A stretch of DNA of 46,249 nt. Origin: Betaproteobacteria bacterium (GTDB taxonomy: Bacteria > Pseudomonadota > Gammaproteobacteria > Burkholderiales > SG8-41). Of this stretch, positions 15,263-23,972 are shown piece by piece. The notes below the pieces were generated by a model. That model was not told the DNA's origin, did not search any database, and saw only the letters and a list, made by a program, of their open reading frames with translations. How positions within the stretch are numbered: position 1 is the stretch's first letter; each line of letters opens with the position of its first letter. The stretch lies in the NCBI GenBank assembly GCA_016868015.1, contig VGIF01000006.1, positions 1 to 46,249 of the forward strand, in the 5' to 3' direction. Position numbers and translations under genes: made by a program.

Positions 15263-15815
15263 GGCTAAACCATAACGTCAACAGCAGCGCGAGCGCCAGC
15301 AGTGCCGGCGCCGCGTACAGCTCAACATTGATCACCAGCGCCTTGGCGATGAGCGGCAGCAGCATCGGCACCAACAATGCCGCCAGCGTCTCGCGTGTGG
15401 GCGAAATAGTTTGCGCGGAAGCCGCCGCCACGGCGATCGCCATGATCAGCGTAATTTCGGAGGCGGTATGCTTGCCGTCAAAAAACCAAAAACCCGCCCA
15501 GCCCCAACCCAAACCGATCAGCAGATTGCTCACCACGACAATGTTGCGCCCGTGACGATCGGCGTGCAGCAATTCGCCCGCGCGCTTGTAGGCGAGGTAG
15601 AGCACAAATCGCAGCGCCAGCGCCGCCAGCAAACCGGCAGCCCAAATCCCCACATGCGCGAGGCTTTCCGCTTGCACAAACGCCACCGCAGTCACCAACA
15701 CCGCGACCGCATGCGCGACCAAGCCATGTGCGCTGACGCTCTGGATCAGCGTCATTTCGTCGGCACGCAATACCGCTTCCGCGGGTGGCGCGTATAATGC
15801 CTGTTCTGGTTGCAT
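15201..15815 (-). pseudogene. Membrane domain of a sensor-like protein, C-terminal output domain missing
   Basis: 204 residues: a cytosolic N-terminus (MQPEQALYAPPAEAVLRADE) and about five to six transmembrane helices, including HAVAVLVTAVAFVQAES, LLIGLGWGWAGFWFFDG and LALALLLTLWFSLSRYRAQT. This layout is typical of the input half of GGDEF proteins or histidine kinases, where the last helix leads into a coiled coil and an output domain. Here the frame runs after RYRAQT into sequence that is the antisense of the neighbouring DUF748 gene and stops, so the output domain is gone. The two truncated genes meet tail to tail, with the junction at about 15245-15262. Assignment to a sensor family is inferred from topology. 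Confidence 0.55.
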
Positions 15816-16042
15816 GGACAGGAATGTGGTTAGGCCCTATACCCCCAAGTCGCAAAGCCGCTGTAATCGGACCGCCCGCCCAGCGGGCAGGCGCAAGCAG
15901 CAAAGCGCTCGACAACCCATTTTACGCATGTTTTTCAAGTGCTTATAGGGCGCGCGTGGCGAATAACGGGTATTAATGCACGCTCTGCGCCTAGCGGCAT
16001 GCCAAACCACCAGCGGTTGCGCGCACACGCGCGGGAGCCGGG

Positions 16043-17023
16043 TTATTCCTTGCGCAGCTTGGCGCGGGTGATCACCTGCCCCCAACGCTCGATTTCGCCC
16101 TTGAGATATTGCAACGCCTCCTTGGGCGTGTTGCCCACCGCTTCGGTGCCGCCCTTGGCCAGCATGTCGAGCATTTCGCGCGTTTTTAGCGCATTCACCG
16201 TTTCCTGGTGAATTTTGTCGATAATGGGCAGCGGCGTTTTCGCCGGCGCCAACAGCATGTACCACGACATCGCTTCGTAGCCCGGCACGCCGGCTTCGAT
16301 CATGGTCGGGATGTCCGGCAGCGATGCCACGCGCTTGGGCGAAGTCACCGCCAGCAGCCGCATCTGCCCCGCGTTCACTTGATTGATGATCGCCAGCATC
16401 GGGTTGATGTAAAGGTGCACGCGCCCCGGGATCAAATCCATCAGCACCGGCCCGGTGCCTTTGTAGGCGATGTGTTCCATTTGCGTACCGGTCATGCCGG
16501 TGAACATTTCGCCCGCAAGGTGCGAAGCGGAGCCCGGCCCGGAGGAGCCGAATGAGTAGGCTTTCGGTTTGGCTTTCACCAGCGCGATCAATTCCTTGAC
16601 GCTTTTCGCCGGCAACGAATGAGGCACCACGACACCCAGCGCTTGTGTGGCCACCACCGAAATCGCGATCAAATCGTTCACCGGGTGATACGGCAACTTG
16701 GGCATTAGCGTGGCGTTGATCGCATGCGAGGGATTCACCAGCACCAAGCTGTAGCCATCGGGCGTGGCCTTGGTGGCAATGTCGATGCCGATGGTCATAC
16801 CCGCGCCCGGCCGGTTGTCGAGCACGATTTGTTGGCCCCAAACCTTGGTCCAGTGCTGGCCCATCTGCCGCACGATTTGATCCGAGCCGCCGCCGGCCGC
16901 GGTGGGGATGATCACGCGTATCGGCTTGTTCGGATAATTGGCTGCGGGATTTTGCGCCGCGCACACCGCGCTGCCCAAACAGGCGAATCCGGCGATATAT
17001 CGTAAGTATTTGATTTTATTCAT
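16043..17023 (-). CDS. Tripartite tricarboxylate transporter receptor (Bug/TctC family)
   Basis: 326 residues. The signal peptide (RYIAGFACLGSAVCAAQ) is followed by the Bug fold: NYPNKPIRVIIPTAAGGGSD (about 29-48), the highly typical start of the mature protein, then VLDNRPGAGMTIGIDIATKA, LPYHPVNDLIAISVVATQAL, IAYKGTGPVLMDLIPG and MRLLAVTSPKRVASLPDIPT. It binds carboxylates or aromatic acids in the periplasm for a TctAB permease, which is not encoded here; orphan Bug genes are common in Burkholderiales. The ATG and first codons (MNKIKYL) lie inside AT-rich element copy 4. It follows a carboxymuconolactone decarboxylase-like gene by 25 bases. Confidence 0.92.
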   Translation of the reverse strand: MNKIKYLRYIAGFACLGSAVCAAQNPAANYPNKPIRVIIPTAAGGGSDQIVRQMGQHWTKVWGQQIVLDNRPGAGMTIGIDIATKATPDGYSLVLVNPSHAINATLMPKLPYHPVNDLIAISVVATQALGVVVPHSLPAKSVKELIALVKAKPKAYSFGSSGPGSASHLAGEMFTGMTGTQMEHIAYKGTGPVLMDLIPGRVHLYINPMLAIINQVNAGQMRLLAVTSPKRVASLPDIPTMIEAGVPGYEAMSWYMLLAPAKTPLPIIDKIHQETVNALKTREMLDMLAKGGTEAVGNTPKEALQYLKGEIERWGQVITRAKLRKE

Positions 17024-17036
17024 ATTTTTATTTTGC
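17003..17036 (+). repeat. Dispersed AT-rich element, copy 4 (perfect core)
   Basis: TAAGTATTTGATTTTATT (17003-17020) matches 18/18 and is followed by CATATTTTTATTTTG. It covers the first codons and the start codon (17021-17023) of the Bug gene, which reads on the opposite strand. The flanking GGCGATATAT (16991-17000) recurs beside copy 8. Confidence 0.88.
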
Positions 17037-17048
17037 GACTGATGCGGG

Positions 17049-17642
17049 TCAGAGTGGCTTTAACGGCAGCGGCACGCCCTCGGGCAATTGCGCGCGATCG
17101 ACGTTCAACACCATCGAAATCAGCGAGTAGTAACCGTTGACCGCGATCAAATCGAACACGCCGCGCTCGCCGAAGCGATCGAGCACGCGTTGGTAATTGG
17201 CATCGCTCACTTGTTTGCTGTGATGCAGCTCGTGCGAAAAATCGTAGACCATGGCTTCGTCGTTATCCAGGTTCGACGGACGGCGACCTTCGGCGAGATC
17301 TTTTAACTTCGCCGCATCGAGCCCCGCCTCCAGCGCAAGCCGCGCGTGCGCGTGCCATTCGTAATTCGCCGTCCAGTAGCGCGCGGTGATGCAAATCGCA
17401 AACTCATTAAGCTTCGCCGGAATCGCACTCTTAAAACGGATCGCCCCACCCAGTGACTGCGCGATGTTGCCGATCTCGGGGCTGCGCAACATCATGTTAA
17501 ACGGCCCGGCGAGCGGCCCCGGCGCGGCGCTTTTGAAACTGGCGAGATTGGCGCGCGGCCCGCCCTTGATCGAATCGTAAACCACCTTTTGTTCGGCGGT
17601 GAGTTTGTCAACGGGTATCAGCGGCATGCGGCGATCGGCCAT
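17049..17642 (-). CDS. Carboxymuconolactone decarboxylase/AhpD-like family protein
   Basis: 197 residues, all-helical AhpD-like fold. Supporting segments are MPLIPVDKLTAEQKVVYDSI near the start, then NIAQSLGGAIRFKSAIPAKL and ICITARYWTANYEWHAHARL (about 83-102), with the conserved Glu and His of this group, and KLKDLAEGRRPSNLDNDEAM. No CxxC redox motif is present, so it is not an AhpD-type peroxidase partner; it is closer to the decarboxylase-like members of aromatic degradation clusters. AAAGGA lies shortly before the ATG. It sits between an intact and a broken Bug gene, consistent with uptake and breakdown of an aromatic acid. Confidence 0.85.
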   Translation of the reverse strand: MADRRMPLIPVDKLTAEQKVVYDSIKGGPRANLASFKSAAPGPLAGPFNMMLRSPEIGNIAQSLGGAIRFKSAIPAKLNEFAICITARYWTANYEWHAHARLALEAGLDAAKLKDLAEGRRPSNLDNDEAMVYDFSHELHHSKQVSDANYQRVLDRFGERGVFDLIAVNGYYSLISMVLNVDRAQLPEGVPLPLKPL

Positions 17643-17725
17643 GATGGTGTGTCCTTTGGGTGGGTTGGGTTAGCGGCGAAAAATCGGAGAAACCGAAACT
17701 TACCATAGTTACCACAGTACGCCGC

Positions 17726-18452
17726 TTATTCGGCACGCATGCCGCGTTCCTTGACGAGCTTCGCCCAGCGCTCGTTTTCTTTTTTCAGAAAATCGGTGGC
17801 GGCCTCGGGCGTGCCGCCCGTTACATCAATGCCTCGCTCGTTGAATCGACGGCCCAAGTCCGGCACGGCCAGCGTTTTGCGCAACGCATCGTTTAATTGC
17901 GTGACGATGGCGCGCGGTGTTTTTTGCGGCGCCACCATCACGAACCAGGTGGTGAATTCGTAACCTGGCAGGGTTTCAGCGACCGTCGGCAAGTCCGGAA
18001 ACGCGGCGATGCGCCTGGGCGCGGTGACCGCGAGAGCCTTTAACTTTTTCGCTCGCACGAAGACGGAGGTTTCCGCGCTGTTGGTAAACAGTGACGCTCA
18101 CCTCGCCCGACATCGCCGCGATCAAGCCTGGCCCGCCGCCCTTGAAATGCACCGGAATCATGTTGACCTTGTCCATCAAGTTGAACAACTCGCCCGCGAC
18201 AGGCGGATTGGTGCCCACGCCTGCGGACGCGTAGTTCGACGCGTTGGGTTTTGATTTCGACAGCGCCAACAACTCGCGAATGTTGGCGACCGGCACCGAC
18301 GGATGCACCGTCACCAGCGAGGGCGACGCCGCCATCATGCCGATGGCCGCGAAATCATTCACCGGGTGATACGGCGCCTTGCCGTAGATGTGCGGGTTCA
18401 CCAGCGCGCTGTTCGCAGCAGCATTTTCAAGCGGCATGCTTGAGCAAACCAA
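17726..18452 (-). pseudogene. Bug/TctC receptor gene, N-terminally truncated and frameshifted
   Basis: The family sequence begins only at about ANSALVNPHIYGKAPYHPVN, so the signal peptide and the first ~90 residues are missing. It continues through VNMIPVHFKGGGPGLIAAMS and GEVSVTV, then leaves the frame. The next frame carries FTNSAETSVFVRAKKLKALA, VTAPRRIAAFPDLPTVAETL and a normal C-terminus, ENERWAKLVKERGMRAE. One extra base at about 18090-18096 explains the shift. The gene is therefore damaged at two places. It lies upstream of the carboxymuconolactone decarboxylase-like gene on the same strand. The 5' break lies close to an inverted remnant of another Bug gene. Confidence 0.85.
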
Positions 18453-18497
18453 CCACCCGGCTAAACCGATCCGCCTGATCGTGCCGTCAGCGCCCGG

Positions 18498-18584
18498 TTG
18501 ACCGAGCAGGCGGCGGCGGTGGTGCGTGCGGATTTGGAGAAGTGGGCGCAGGTGGTGAAGCGCACGGGGATCCGGGCGAACTGA
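18498..18584 (+). pseudogene. C-terminal scrap of a second Bug/TctC gene
   Basis: The plus strand reads LTEQAAAVVRADLEKWAQVV followed by KRTGIRAN and a stop. This is a standard Bug C-terminus (VRADLEKWAxVVKxxGIxAN). Nothing upstream belongs to the family. It faces away from the truncated minus-strand Bug gene, so the two remnants meet head to head at about 18420-18490. Too short to function. Confidence 0.75.
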
Positions 18585-18594
18585 AATTCAACTG

Positions 18595-18691
18595 CTTCAC
18601 CGCAGAGACGCGGAGGACACGCAGAGAACACCCAAGTCTTTTTCGCTTTTTCTCTGCGTTAACTCTGCGCCTCCGCGCCTCTGCGGTGAAG
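18595..18691. repeat. Long imperfect inverted repeat (CACCGCAGAG type)
   Basis: CTTCACCGCAGAGACGCGGA with GGACACGCAGAGAA (18595-18628) faces TTCTCTGCGTTAACTCTGCG with CCTCCGCGCCTCTGCGGTGA (18650-18691). Transcripts of either strand could fold into a long hairpin. From memory, CACCGCAGAG-type repeats are widespread extragenic elements. It lies downstream of the LVIVD gene and may act as its terminator. Confidence 0.8.
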
Positions 18692-18699
18692 TTTTTCCC

Positions 18700-19953
18700 T
18701 TAGATATTCATCTCCAAAATATACATCCCGCCGGTAAAGCGATCGACGGTGTAAACCAGGTTGCGATCGTCGACGTACACGTCGTTGATCTGCACCGAGC
18801 CCTTGGGCGAAAGCGCCGGCGCGCCGGGGACGTAGTAGGCGACTTCTTGCGGCTGGTACGGGTTTTTCAAATCGTACGCCCGCAGGCCGCCGTTAAAGAA
18901 CGTGGCGAGGATGATGTTCTCGGAGCGCCACGCCTCGTCGAGCGGATAGTTCTCGTACAAGTTGTGCGAACCAAAACGCCCGCCGCGCTTGGTGAACACT
19001 TCCGCCGGCGGCAGCGGCAGAGTGGAGATCGGCACCAGGTTGGTTTCATCGGCCATGTTAACCACCCACGTCAGCTTGGGCCAATCCTTGCCGTCATCAT
19101 ACGTGCACTCGTCGGTGACGATCAGCAGATCGCGCGAGAACAGCGGCATCGCGGTGTGGGTGAAGCCGTTCATCGGCGGCGAATAGTTGTACATCGACAC
19201 CACCTTGGGATGCGCCTTGTCCTTGATGTCCAGAATCACGATGCCACCATCAAGATACGCCACGTACGCGCGGTCGGGCCGCTGCGGGTACCACTGGATG
19301 TTATGCGGGCGAAAGCCGCTGTCGAACTTCGGGTGCCGCTTCATCGGCGGCTCCTTGTCGGTCACGCTCTGGCCGGGATACCACCAACGTCCCGCCTCCA
19401 CGGGCTTGGACGGATTGCGCACATCGATGATGCGGTAGAACTGGAAATCCTTTTCCGGCACGCGCGGCGTGAAATCGGCCGCGCCGCAGGACATGTGAAC
19501 GAATTCGTTGTCCACGCACCACACGCAGTGCGCGCCAAGCGAATGCGGGCCGGAAGCATCAAAATGCGAAATCTTCACCGGCTTTTCCGGCGCGCTGATG
19601 TCCCAGATGTCAAAACCCGCGGGTGTCGCGCCGGGATCCGCGCCGCGAATCTGGTGCGCCACGTACATGCGGTCGCCGCACACTTCGAGCGAATTGGAGC
19701 GCATTTTGTGATGCGGCAAATCGGTCTGCACAATCACCCTGGGATTTTTCGGGTCGGTGACATCGACGCCGGTGAAATTCTTCGGCGGCCCTTCATGGCC
19801 CAGCCACATGATGCGGCGGCCATCCCTGGTCTTTTGCATGCCCATCCCCTCGCCCACGCCGCCGAAACCATCCAGCGTGTGATGCGAAATCAGTTTGAAA
19901 TTGAGGGAAAGGGTTTGCGACGGATTGGTGCCGGCGCCGAGTGCTTGTGCCAT
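18700..19953 (-). CDS. LVIVD-repeat beta-propeller protein
   Basis: 417 residues with repeated blades of the form (D/V)(I/V)xDP(K/S)xPxxV: FTGVDVTDPKNPRVIVQTDL, FDIWDISAPEKPVKISHFDA, RIIDVRNPSKPVEAGRWWYP, IVILDIKDKAHPKVVSMYNY and LRAYDLKNPYQPQEVAYYVP. This matches LVIVD-repeat proteins, usually surface or exported propellers. No signal peptide is visible after MAQALGAGTNPSQTLSLNFK, so it may be cytosolic. Many His, Cys and Trp residues (LGAHCVWCVDNEFVHMSCGA) could bind metal. It follows tyrS by about 59 bases on the same strand, with AT-rich element copy 5 between them. Specific function unknown. Confidence 0.85.
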   Translation of the reverse strand: MAQALGAGTNPSQTLSLNFKLISHHTLDGFGGVGEGMGMQKTRDGRRIMWLGHEGPPKNFTGVDVTDPKNPRVIVQTDLPHHKMRSNSLEVCGDRMYVAHQIRGADPGATPAGFDIWDISAPEKPVKISHFDASGPHSLGAHCVWCVDNEFVHMSCGAADFTPRVPEKDFQFYRIIDVRNPSKPVEAGRWWYPGQSVTDKEPPMKRHPKFDSGFRPHNIQWYPQRPDRAYVAYLDGGIVILDIKDKAHPKVVSMYNYSPPMNGFTHTAMPLFSRDLLIVTDECTYDDGKDWPKLTWVVNMADETNLVPISTLPLPPAEVFTKRGGRFGSHNLYENYPLDEAWRSENIILATFFNGGLRAYDLKNPYQPQEVAYYVPGAPALSPKGSVQINDVYVDDRNLVYTVDRFTGGMYILEMNI

Positions 19954-19987
19954 GAACGCTCCTAAACGTTAAAAAACTACCATATTG

Positions 19988-20015
19988 TAAGTATTTGATT
20001 TTATTCAATATTTTA
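19988..20015 (+). repeat. Dispersed AT-rich element, copy 5 (perfect core)
   Basis: TAAGTATTTGATTTTATT (19988-20005) matches 18/18 and is followed by CAATATTTTA. The TAA stop of tyrS, read from the minus strand, lies in its tail. ATATTG before and CAATAT after the core form short inverted ends. Confidence 0.88.
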
Positions 20016-21206
20016 TCTAAGGCTGACGCGCGCAAATTTACGCTTGCCCACTTGAATCACATACGTGCCGGCGACGAGCTTTAACGATTTATCACCAACC
20101 TTGTCGCTGTTCACGCGCACGCCGCCTTGCTCGATCATGCGCAGCGCTTCGGCCGTGCTCGGTGTGAGATTCGCTTGCTTTAACACTTGCGCGATCGCAA
20201 GGCCGCTGGGCGCGGCGAGTTCGACTTCGGGCATCTCATCGGGCAGCTCGCCTTTTTTGAAACGCGCTTCGAAGTCGGCATGCGCTGCATCCGCCGCGGC
20301 CTTGTTGTGAAAACGCGCAACGATTTCTTGCGCGAAGCGCACTTTGATGGCGCGCGGGTTCGCACCCTGCTGCACGCTTTGTTTCCACTGCTTCACTTCT
20401 GTCAGCGGCGCGAACGACAGCAACTCGATATAGCGCCACATCAATTCGTCTGAAATCGACATCAGCTTGCCGAAAATCTCATTCGGCGGCTCGTTGATGC
20501 CGACATAATTGCCGAGCGACTTGGACATTTTGTTCACGCCGTCCAGACCTTCGAGCAGCGGCATGGTCAATATGCACTGCGCGCTCTGGCCGTAATGCTT
20601 TTGCAGCTCGCGCCCCATCAACAGATTAAATTTTTGATCGGTGCCGCCCAGCTCGATGTCGGCTTTTAACGCCACCGAATCGTAGCCCTGCACCAGCGGA
20701 TACAAAAATTCGTGAATCGCGATCGGCTGATTGCCTTTGTAGCGCTTGGAAAAATCGTCGCGCTCCAGCATGCGCGCAACGGTGTGCGTGGCGGCGAGCT
20801 TGATGGTGTCCGCCGCGTTCATTTTGTCCATCCAGGTGGAATTAAAACACACCTCGGTTTTGTCGCGATCGAGGATTTTGAACACCTGATCGGTATAGGT
20901 TTGCGCGTTTTTCGCCACATCTTCGCGCGTGAGCGCTGGCCGTGTTGCGTTTTTGCCGGTGGGGTCGCCGATCATGCCGGTGAAATCTCCGATCAGGAAC
21001 AAAATGTGATGGCCGAGGTCTTGAAACTGGCGCAGCTTGTTGATCAGCACGGTGTGACCGATGTGCAAATCCGGCGCAGTGGGGTCAAAACCGGCTTTAA
21101 CGCGCAAAGGTGCGCCTTTTTTAAGCTTTTCCAGCAGTTCAGCCTCGATTAACAGCTCGTCGCAACCGCGGCGTATGGTTTCGAGCTGTGTGGCGAGGTC
21201 CGGCAT
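20013..21206 (-). CDS. tyrS: Tyrosyl-tRNA synthetase
   Basis: 397 residues. This cytosolic enzyme charges tRNA-Tyr with tyrosine using ATP. The class I HIGH motif is [20 protein letters not shown] (about 46-65). The tyrosine pocket includes [20 protein letters not shown] followed by [14 protein letters not shown], the KMSKS motif is [13 protein letters not shown] (about 229-241), and a C-terminal S4 RNA-binding domain ([20 protein letters not shown]) ends FARVSLR. Length and motifs fit the TyrZ-type enzyme of proteobacteria. It is divergent from the M23 peptidase gene, sharing a 97-bp intergenic region, as in many Burkholderiales. Intact. Confidence 0.97.
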   Translation of the reverse strand: MPDLATQLETIRRGCDELLIEAELLEKLKKGAPLRVKAGFDPTAPDLHIGHTVLINKLRQFQDLGHHILFLIGDFTGMIGDPTGKNATRPALTREDVAKNAQTYTDQVFKILDRDKTEVCFNSTWMDKMNAADTIKLAATHTVARMLERDDFSKRYKGNQPIAIHEFLYPLVQGYDSVALKADIELGGTDQKFNLLMGRELQKHYGQSAQCILTMPLLEGLDGVNKMSKSLGNYVGINEPPNEIFGKLMSISDELMWRYIELLSFAPLTEVKQWKQSVQQGANPRAIKVRFAQEIVARFHNKAAADAAHADFEARFKKGELPDEMPEVELAAPSGLAIAQVLKQANLTPSTAEALRMIEQGGVRVNSDKVGDKSLKLVAGTYVIQVGKRKFARVSLR

Positions 21207-21248
21207 CGGAAATTGAGAAAAATGTACGATTTGAGCGAGGTTTCGGGA

Positions 21249-21276
21249 TTGACCACAGTGCGCAGTCTGCTATGCT
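21249..21276 (+). promoter_or_regulatory. Probable sigma-70 promoter of the M23 peptidase gene
   Basis: TTGACC (21249-21254), a 16-bp spacer, then TATGCT (21271-21276). The expected start site is about 20 bases before the ATG at 21304. Both boxes are reasonable matches to the sigma-70 consensus and the position suits the gene. Confidence 0.5.
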
Positions 21277-21303
21277 TCGCCCTCCCAAAAACCTAAAGAA
21301 ATC

Positions 21304-22644
21304 ATGCGTGAAGCGCAGATGCGTATTTTAACGCAAAACTTTCTGCGGCGGCTTGGCATGGCCAGCGTGCGGCGCGTGGCGCCGGTGCTGGTGCTGCTCT
21401 TCGCGGGCGTGGTCACGGCCTTTGGCATCGCGCCCTCCACCACCACCGATGTTGTCGAGCGCACCCTCGTGGTCGAGCCGGTGACGTTGCCCACGGTGGA
21501 TAACTCGCCGCCGGCCGACACGCGAACCCAGACGTTCTGGCGTGAAGAGCGCGTGCAACGCGGCGACACGCTCGCCAGTTTGCTCGCGCGCCTGGGGGTG
21601 CAAGATCCCGACGTCATCGCATTTTTAAATCGCGACGCGGATGCGCGCGCGCAATTCCAACTGGTATCGGGTCGCACGCTGCGCGCGCACACCGACGACG
21701 ACGGCGCGCTGATCGCCCTGCAGCTGCTGAACGGCGAGCGCATGATCACCGTCGAACGCGACGACACGCAAAACCTCGTGGTGCAAGAACACGCCGCGCA
21801 ACTAGAAGCGCACCAGGTGTCCGCCAGCGGCGTGATCCGCAGCTCGTTTTTCGCCGCCCTCGACGCGGCGCAAGTGCCCGACTCCGTCGCCAGAAAGTTT
21901 ATTGAGATCTTCTCCACCGAAATCGATTTTTATCGCGGCCTGCGCCGCGGCGACCGCTTCGCGCTGGTCTACGAGAAAATCGTGCACAACGGCGAGCCGG
22001 TAATGGCGGGCCGTTTGCTGGCGGCGGAATTCGTCACCCAGGGCCGGGCGCGCAATATGCTTTGGTTCGAGGAAGCACCCGGCAAGGGCGGCGCCTATTT
22101 CACCTTCGACGGCCGCGACACGCGCAAATCCGCGTTCCTGCAAACGCCGCTGGAAGTCTCGCGCGTCAGCATCAGCTCCGGCTTCACCGAAGCGCGTTTT
22201 CACCCGTTGCTGCAAACCATGCAAGCGCACAGGGGCGTGGATTTTGTCGCACCGATCGGCACCAGAATCCTCGCCGCGGCCGACGGCGTGGTGGATTTCG
22301 CCGGCGTGCAGCAAGGCTATGGCAATGTGGTGATCCTCAAGCACCACGGCAAATACTCGACGCTTTACGCGCACATGCAGGATTTCGCCCAGGGCATCCA
22401 AAAAGGCGCCAAGGTCAAACAAGGCGAGGTCATCGGCACCGTCGGCATGACCGGGCTCACCACCGGACCGCATTTGCATTTTGAGTTCTTGATCGATGGC
22501 GTGCATCACGACCCGATGTCGGTGGATATGCCCAAGGCCGTGCCGCTCGCGCCCGACGTCAAACAAGCCATCCGCAAAGCCGCCGAGCCCTACGCGCGCA
22601 CCTTGGCGCTCCTGCGCGACCGGCAACCGGCTTCGTTCGAGTAG
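21304..22644 (+). CDS. M23-family murein endopeptidase (MepM-like)
   Basis: 446 residues. One N-terminal membrane anchor (VAPVLVLLFAGVVTAFGIA, about 25-43) is followed by an OapA/LysM-like domain (ERVQRGDTLASLLARLGVQD, about 80-99), a middle domain, and a C-terminal LytM/M23 peptidase. Zn ligands are visible in AHRGVDFVAPIGT (HxxxD, about 311) and GPHLHFEFL (HxH, about 392), with YSTLYAHMQ between them. It should cleave peptidoglycan cross-links for cell growth. It is followed 29 bases later by anmK, a recycling enzyme; this pair, next to tyrS, is a conserved betaproteobacterial order. All catalytic residues are present. Confidence 0.93.
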   Translation: MREAQMRILTQNFLRRLGMASVRRVAPVLVLLFAGVVTAFGIAPSTTTDVVERTLVVEPVTLPTVDNSPPADTRTQTFWREERVQRGDTLASLLARLGVQDPDVIAFLNRDADARAQFQLVSGRTLRAHTDDDGALIALQLLNGERMITVERDDTQNLVVQEHAAQLEAHQVSASGVIRSSFFAALDAAQVPDSVARKFIEIFSTEIDFYRGLRRGDRFALVYEKIVHNGEPVMAGRLLAAEFVTQGRARNMLWFEEAPGKGGAYFTFDGRDTRKSAFLQTPLEVSRVSISSGFTEARFHPLLQTMQAHRGVDFVAPIGTRILAAADGVVDFAGVQQGYGNVVILKHHGKYSTLYAHMQDFAQGIQKGAKVKQGEVIGTVGMTGLTTGPHLHFEFLIDGVHHDPMSVDMPKAVPLAPDVKQAIRKAAEPYARTLALLRDRQPASFE

Positions 22645-22673
22645 TTCGCGGGTATTCAGGTACACTGGCGGGC

Positions 22674-23768
22674 ATGGCCCGCAGCAATCTTTACGTTGGT
22701 TTGATGTCCGGCACCAGCTTGGACGGCATCGATGCGGTGGTGGCATCGTTCGACGGCGGCGCGCGTTTGCTGGAAAGCCATTATCAGCCGTTCGACGCCG
22801 AGTTGCGCGCCGAACTGTTTGCGTTACAAGCGCCTGGCGACGATGAAATTCATCGCGCATCACTCGCCGCCAACCGACTCGCGCGCGCCTACGCCGCGGC
22901 GGTGCAAACCGTGCTTGCCAAAGCTTCGCTCCGTGCAAGCGATATCGCGGCCATCGGCTGCCACGGCCAAACCGTGCGCCATCGCCCGGACGCGGGTTAC
23001 ACCACCCAATTGGGAAACGCCGCGCTACTCGCCGAAATGACCGGCATCACCGTGGTGAACGATTTCCGCAGCCGCGACATCGCCGCCGGCGGCCAAGGCG
23101 CACCGTTGGTGCCGGCGTTTCACCGCGAACTGTTTGCGAGCCGCGATGAGCATCGCGTCATCGTCAACATCGGCGGCATCGCCAACATCACCGATTTGCC
23201 CGCGGCGGGCCCAGTCACCGGCTTCGATTGCGGCCCCGGCAACGCGCTAATGGACGAGTGGGTGAGCACCAACCTCGGCCATGCCTTTGATCGCGACGGC
23301 GCATGGGCAGCCACTGGCCTTGTTTTACCGGAAATACTTAACCATCTGATTTTAAATGATTTTTTTGAAATTCCACCACCCAAGAGTACGGGACGCGAGG
23401 TGTTTCATTTGGGGTGGGTCAAGCAAGCCTTGCGCGGGGGCGAGCGCGCGCAAGACGTGCAAGCCACTTTACTCGAGCTCACCGCGCAAGGCATCGCGCA
23501 AGCGATTACGCGCCACTGTGCGCCCGCGCAAGCCCTGTTCATATGCGGCGGCGGCGCACACAACCGCGCGCTGATGACGCGGCTCGCGGCACTGCTGCCG
23601 CGCCAGCGGGTAGCCGATACCGGTGTGCTGGGGCTACATGTCGATTGGGTAGAGGCGGTTGCGTTTGCTTGGCTGGCGCGACAGACGCTGTTGGCGGCAC
23701 CGGGGAATTTGCCGGCGGTTACCGGCGCGGCTGGGCAGCGCGTGCTGGGGGCGATTTATCCAGCGTAG
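22674..23768 (+). CDS. anmK: Anhydro-N-acetylmuramic acid kinase
   Basis: 364 residues, normal length. It cleaves and phosphorylates 1,6-anhydroMurNAc to MurNAc-6-phosphate in peptidoglycan recycling (cytosol, ATP). The N-terminal ATP motif is VGLMSGTSLDGIDAVVASFD (about 8-27). Others are GCHGQTVRHRP (about 99), VNDFRSRDIAAGGQGAPLVP (about 125-144), NIGGIANITDLP, FDCGPGNALMDEW and a C-terminal FICGGGAHNRALM. The M23 endopeptidase gene lies just upstream, linking murein cutting to recycling. Positions 23320-23395 are strikingly AT-rich compared with the rest of the gene (VLPEILNHLILNDFFEIPPP) and partly resemble the dispersed AT-rich element, but family alignment suggests no inserted residues. 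Confidence 0.95.
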   Translation: MARSNLYVGLMSGTSLDGIDAVVASFDGGARLLESHYQPFDAELRAELFALQAPGDDEIHRASLAANRLARAYAAAVQTVLAKASLRASDIAAIGCHGQTVRHRPDAGYTTQLGNAALLAEMTGITVVNDFRSRDIAAGGQGAPLVPAFHRELFASRDEHRVIVNIGGIANITDLPAAGPVTGFDCGPGNALMDEWVSTNLGHAFDRDGAWAATGLVLPEILNHLILNDFFEIPPPKSTGREVFHLGWVKQALRGGERAQDVQATLLELTAQGIAQAITRHCAPAQALFICGGGAHNRALMTRLAALLPRQRVADTGVLGLHVDWVEAVAFAWLARQTLLAAPGNLPAVTGAAGQRVLGAIYPA

Positions 23769-23887
23769 CATTTCTCCGCGCGCGAAGCGCGCAAATCAGG
23801 CAGGGTATGACACAACCAGCAGCGATAGCGCGCGCGCTCTCAAAGGCCTGTACCGTGCAACCAATAACCGCCGCACGCCTCCCCACC

Positions 23888-23919
23888 CCCTCCCTTGCAC
23901 GTAACCGCGCAAGGGAGGG
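23888..23919. repeat. Perfect 11-bp hairpin
   Basis: CCCTCCCTTGC (23888-23898) pairs with GCAAGGGAGGG (23909-23919) around a 10-base loop in the anmK-erpA convergent spacer. There is no T run, so it is more likely an extragenic palindrome than a terminator. Confidence 0.75.
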
Positions 23920-23972
23920 AATCGTGCTAACAGCCTGCCGTGATTCATGAACCTAACGCTTTTTCCAGGCAC

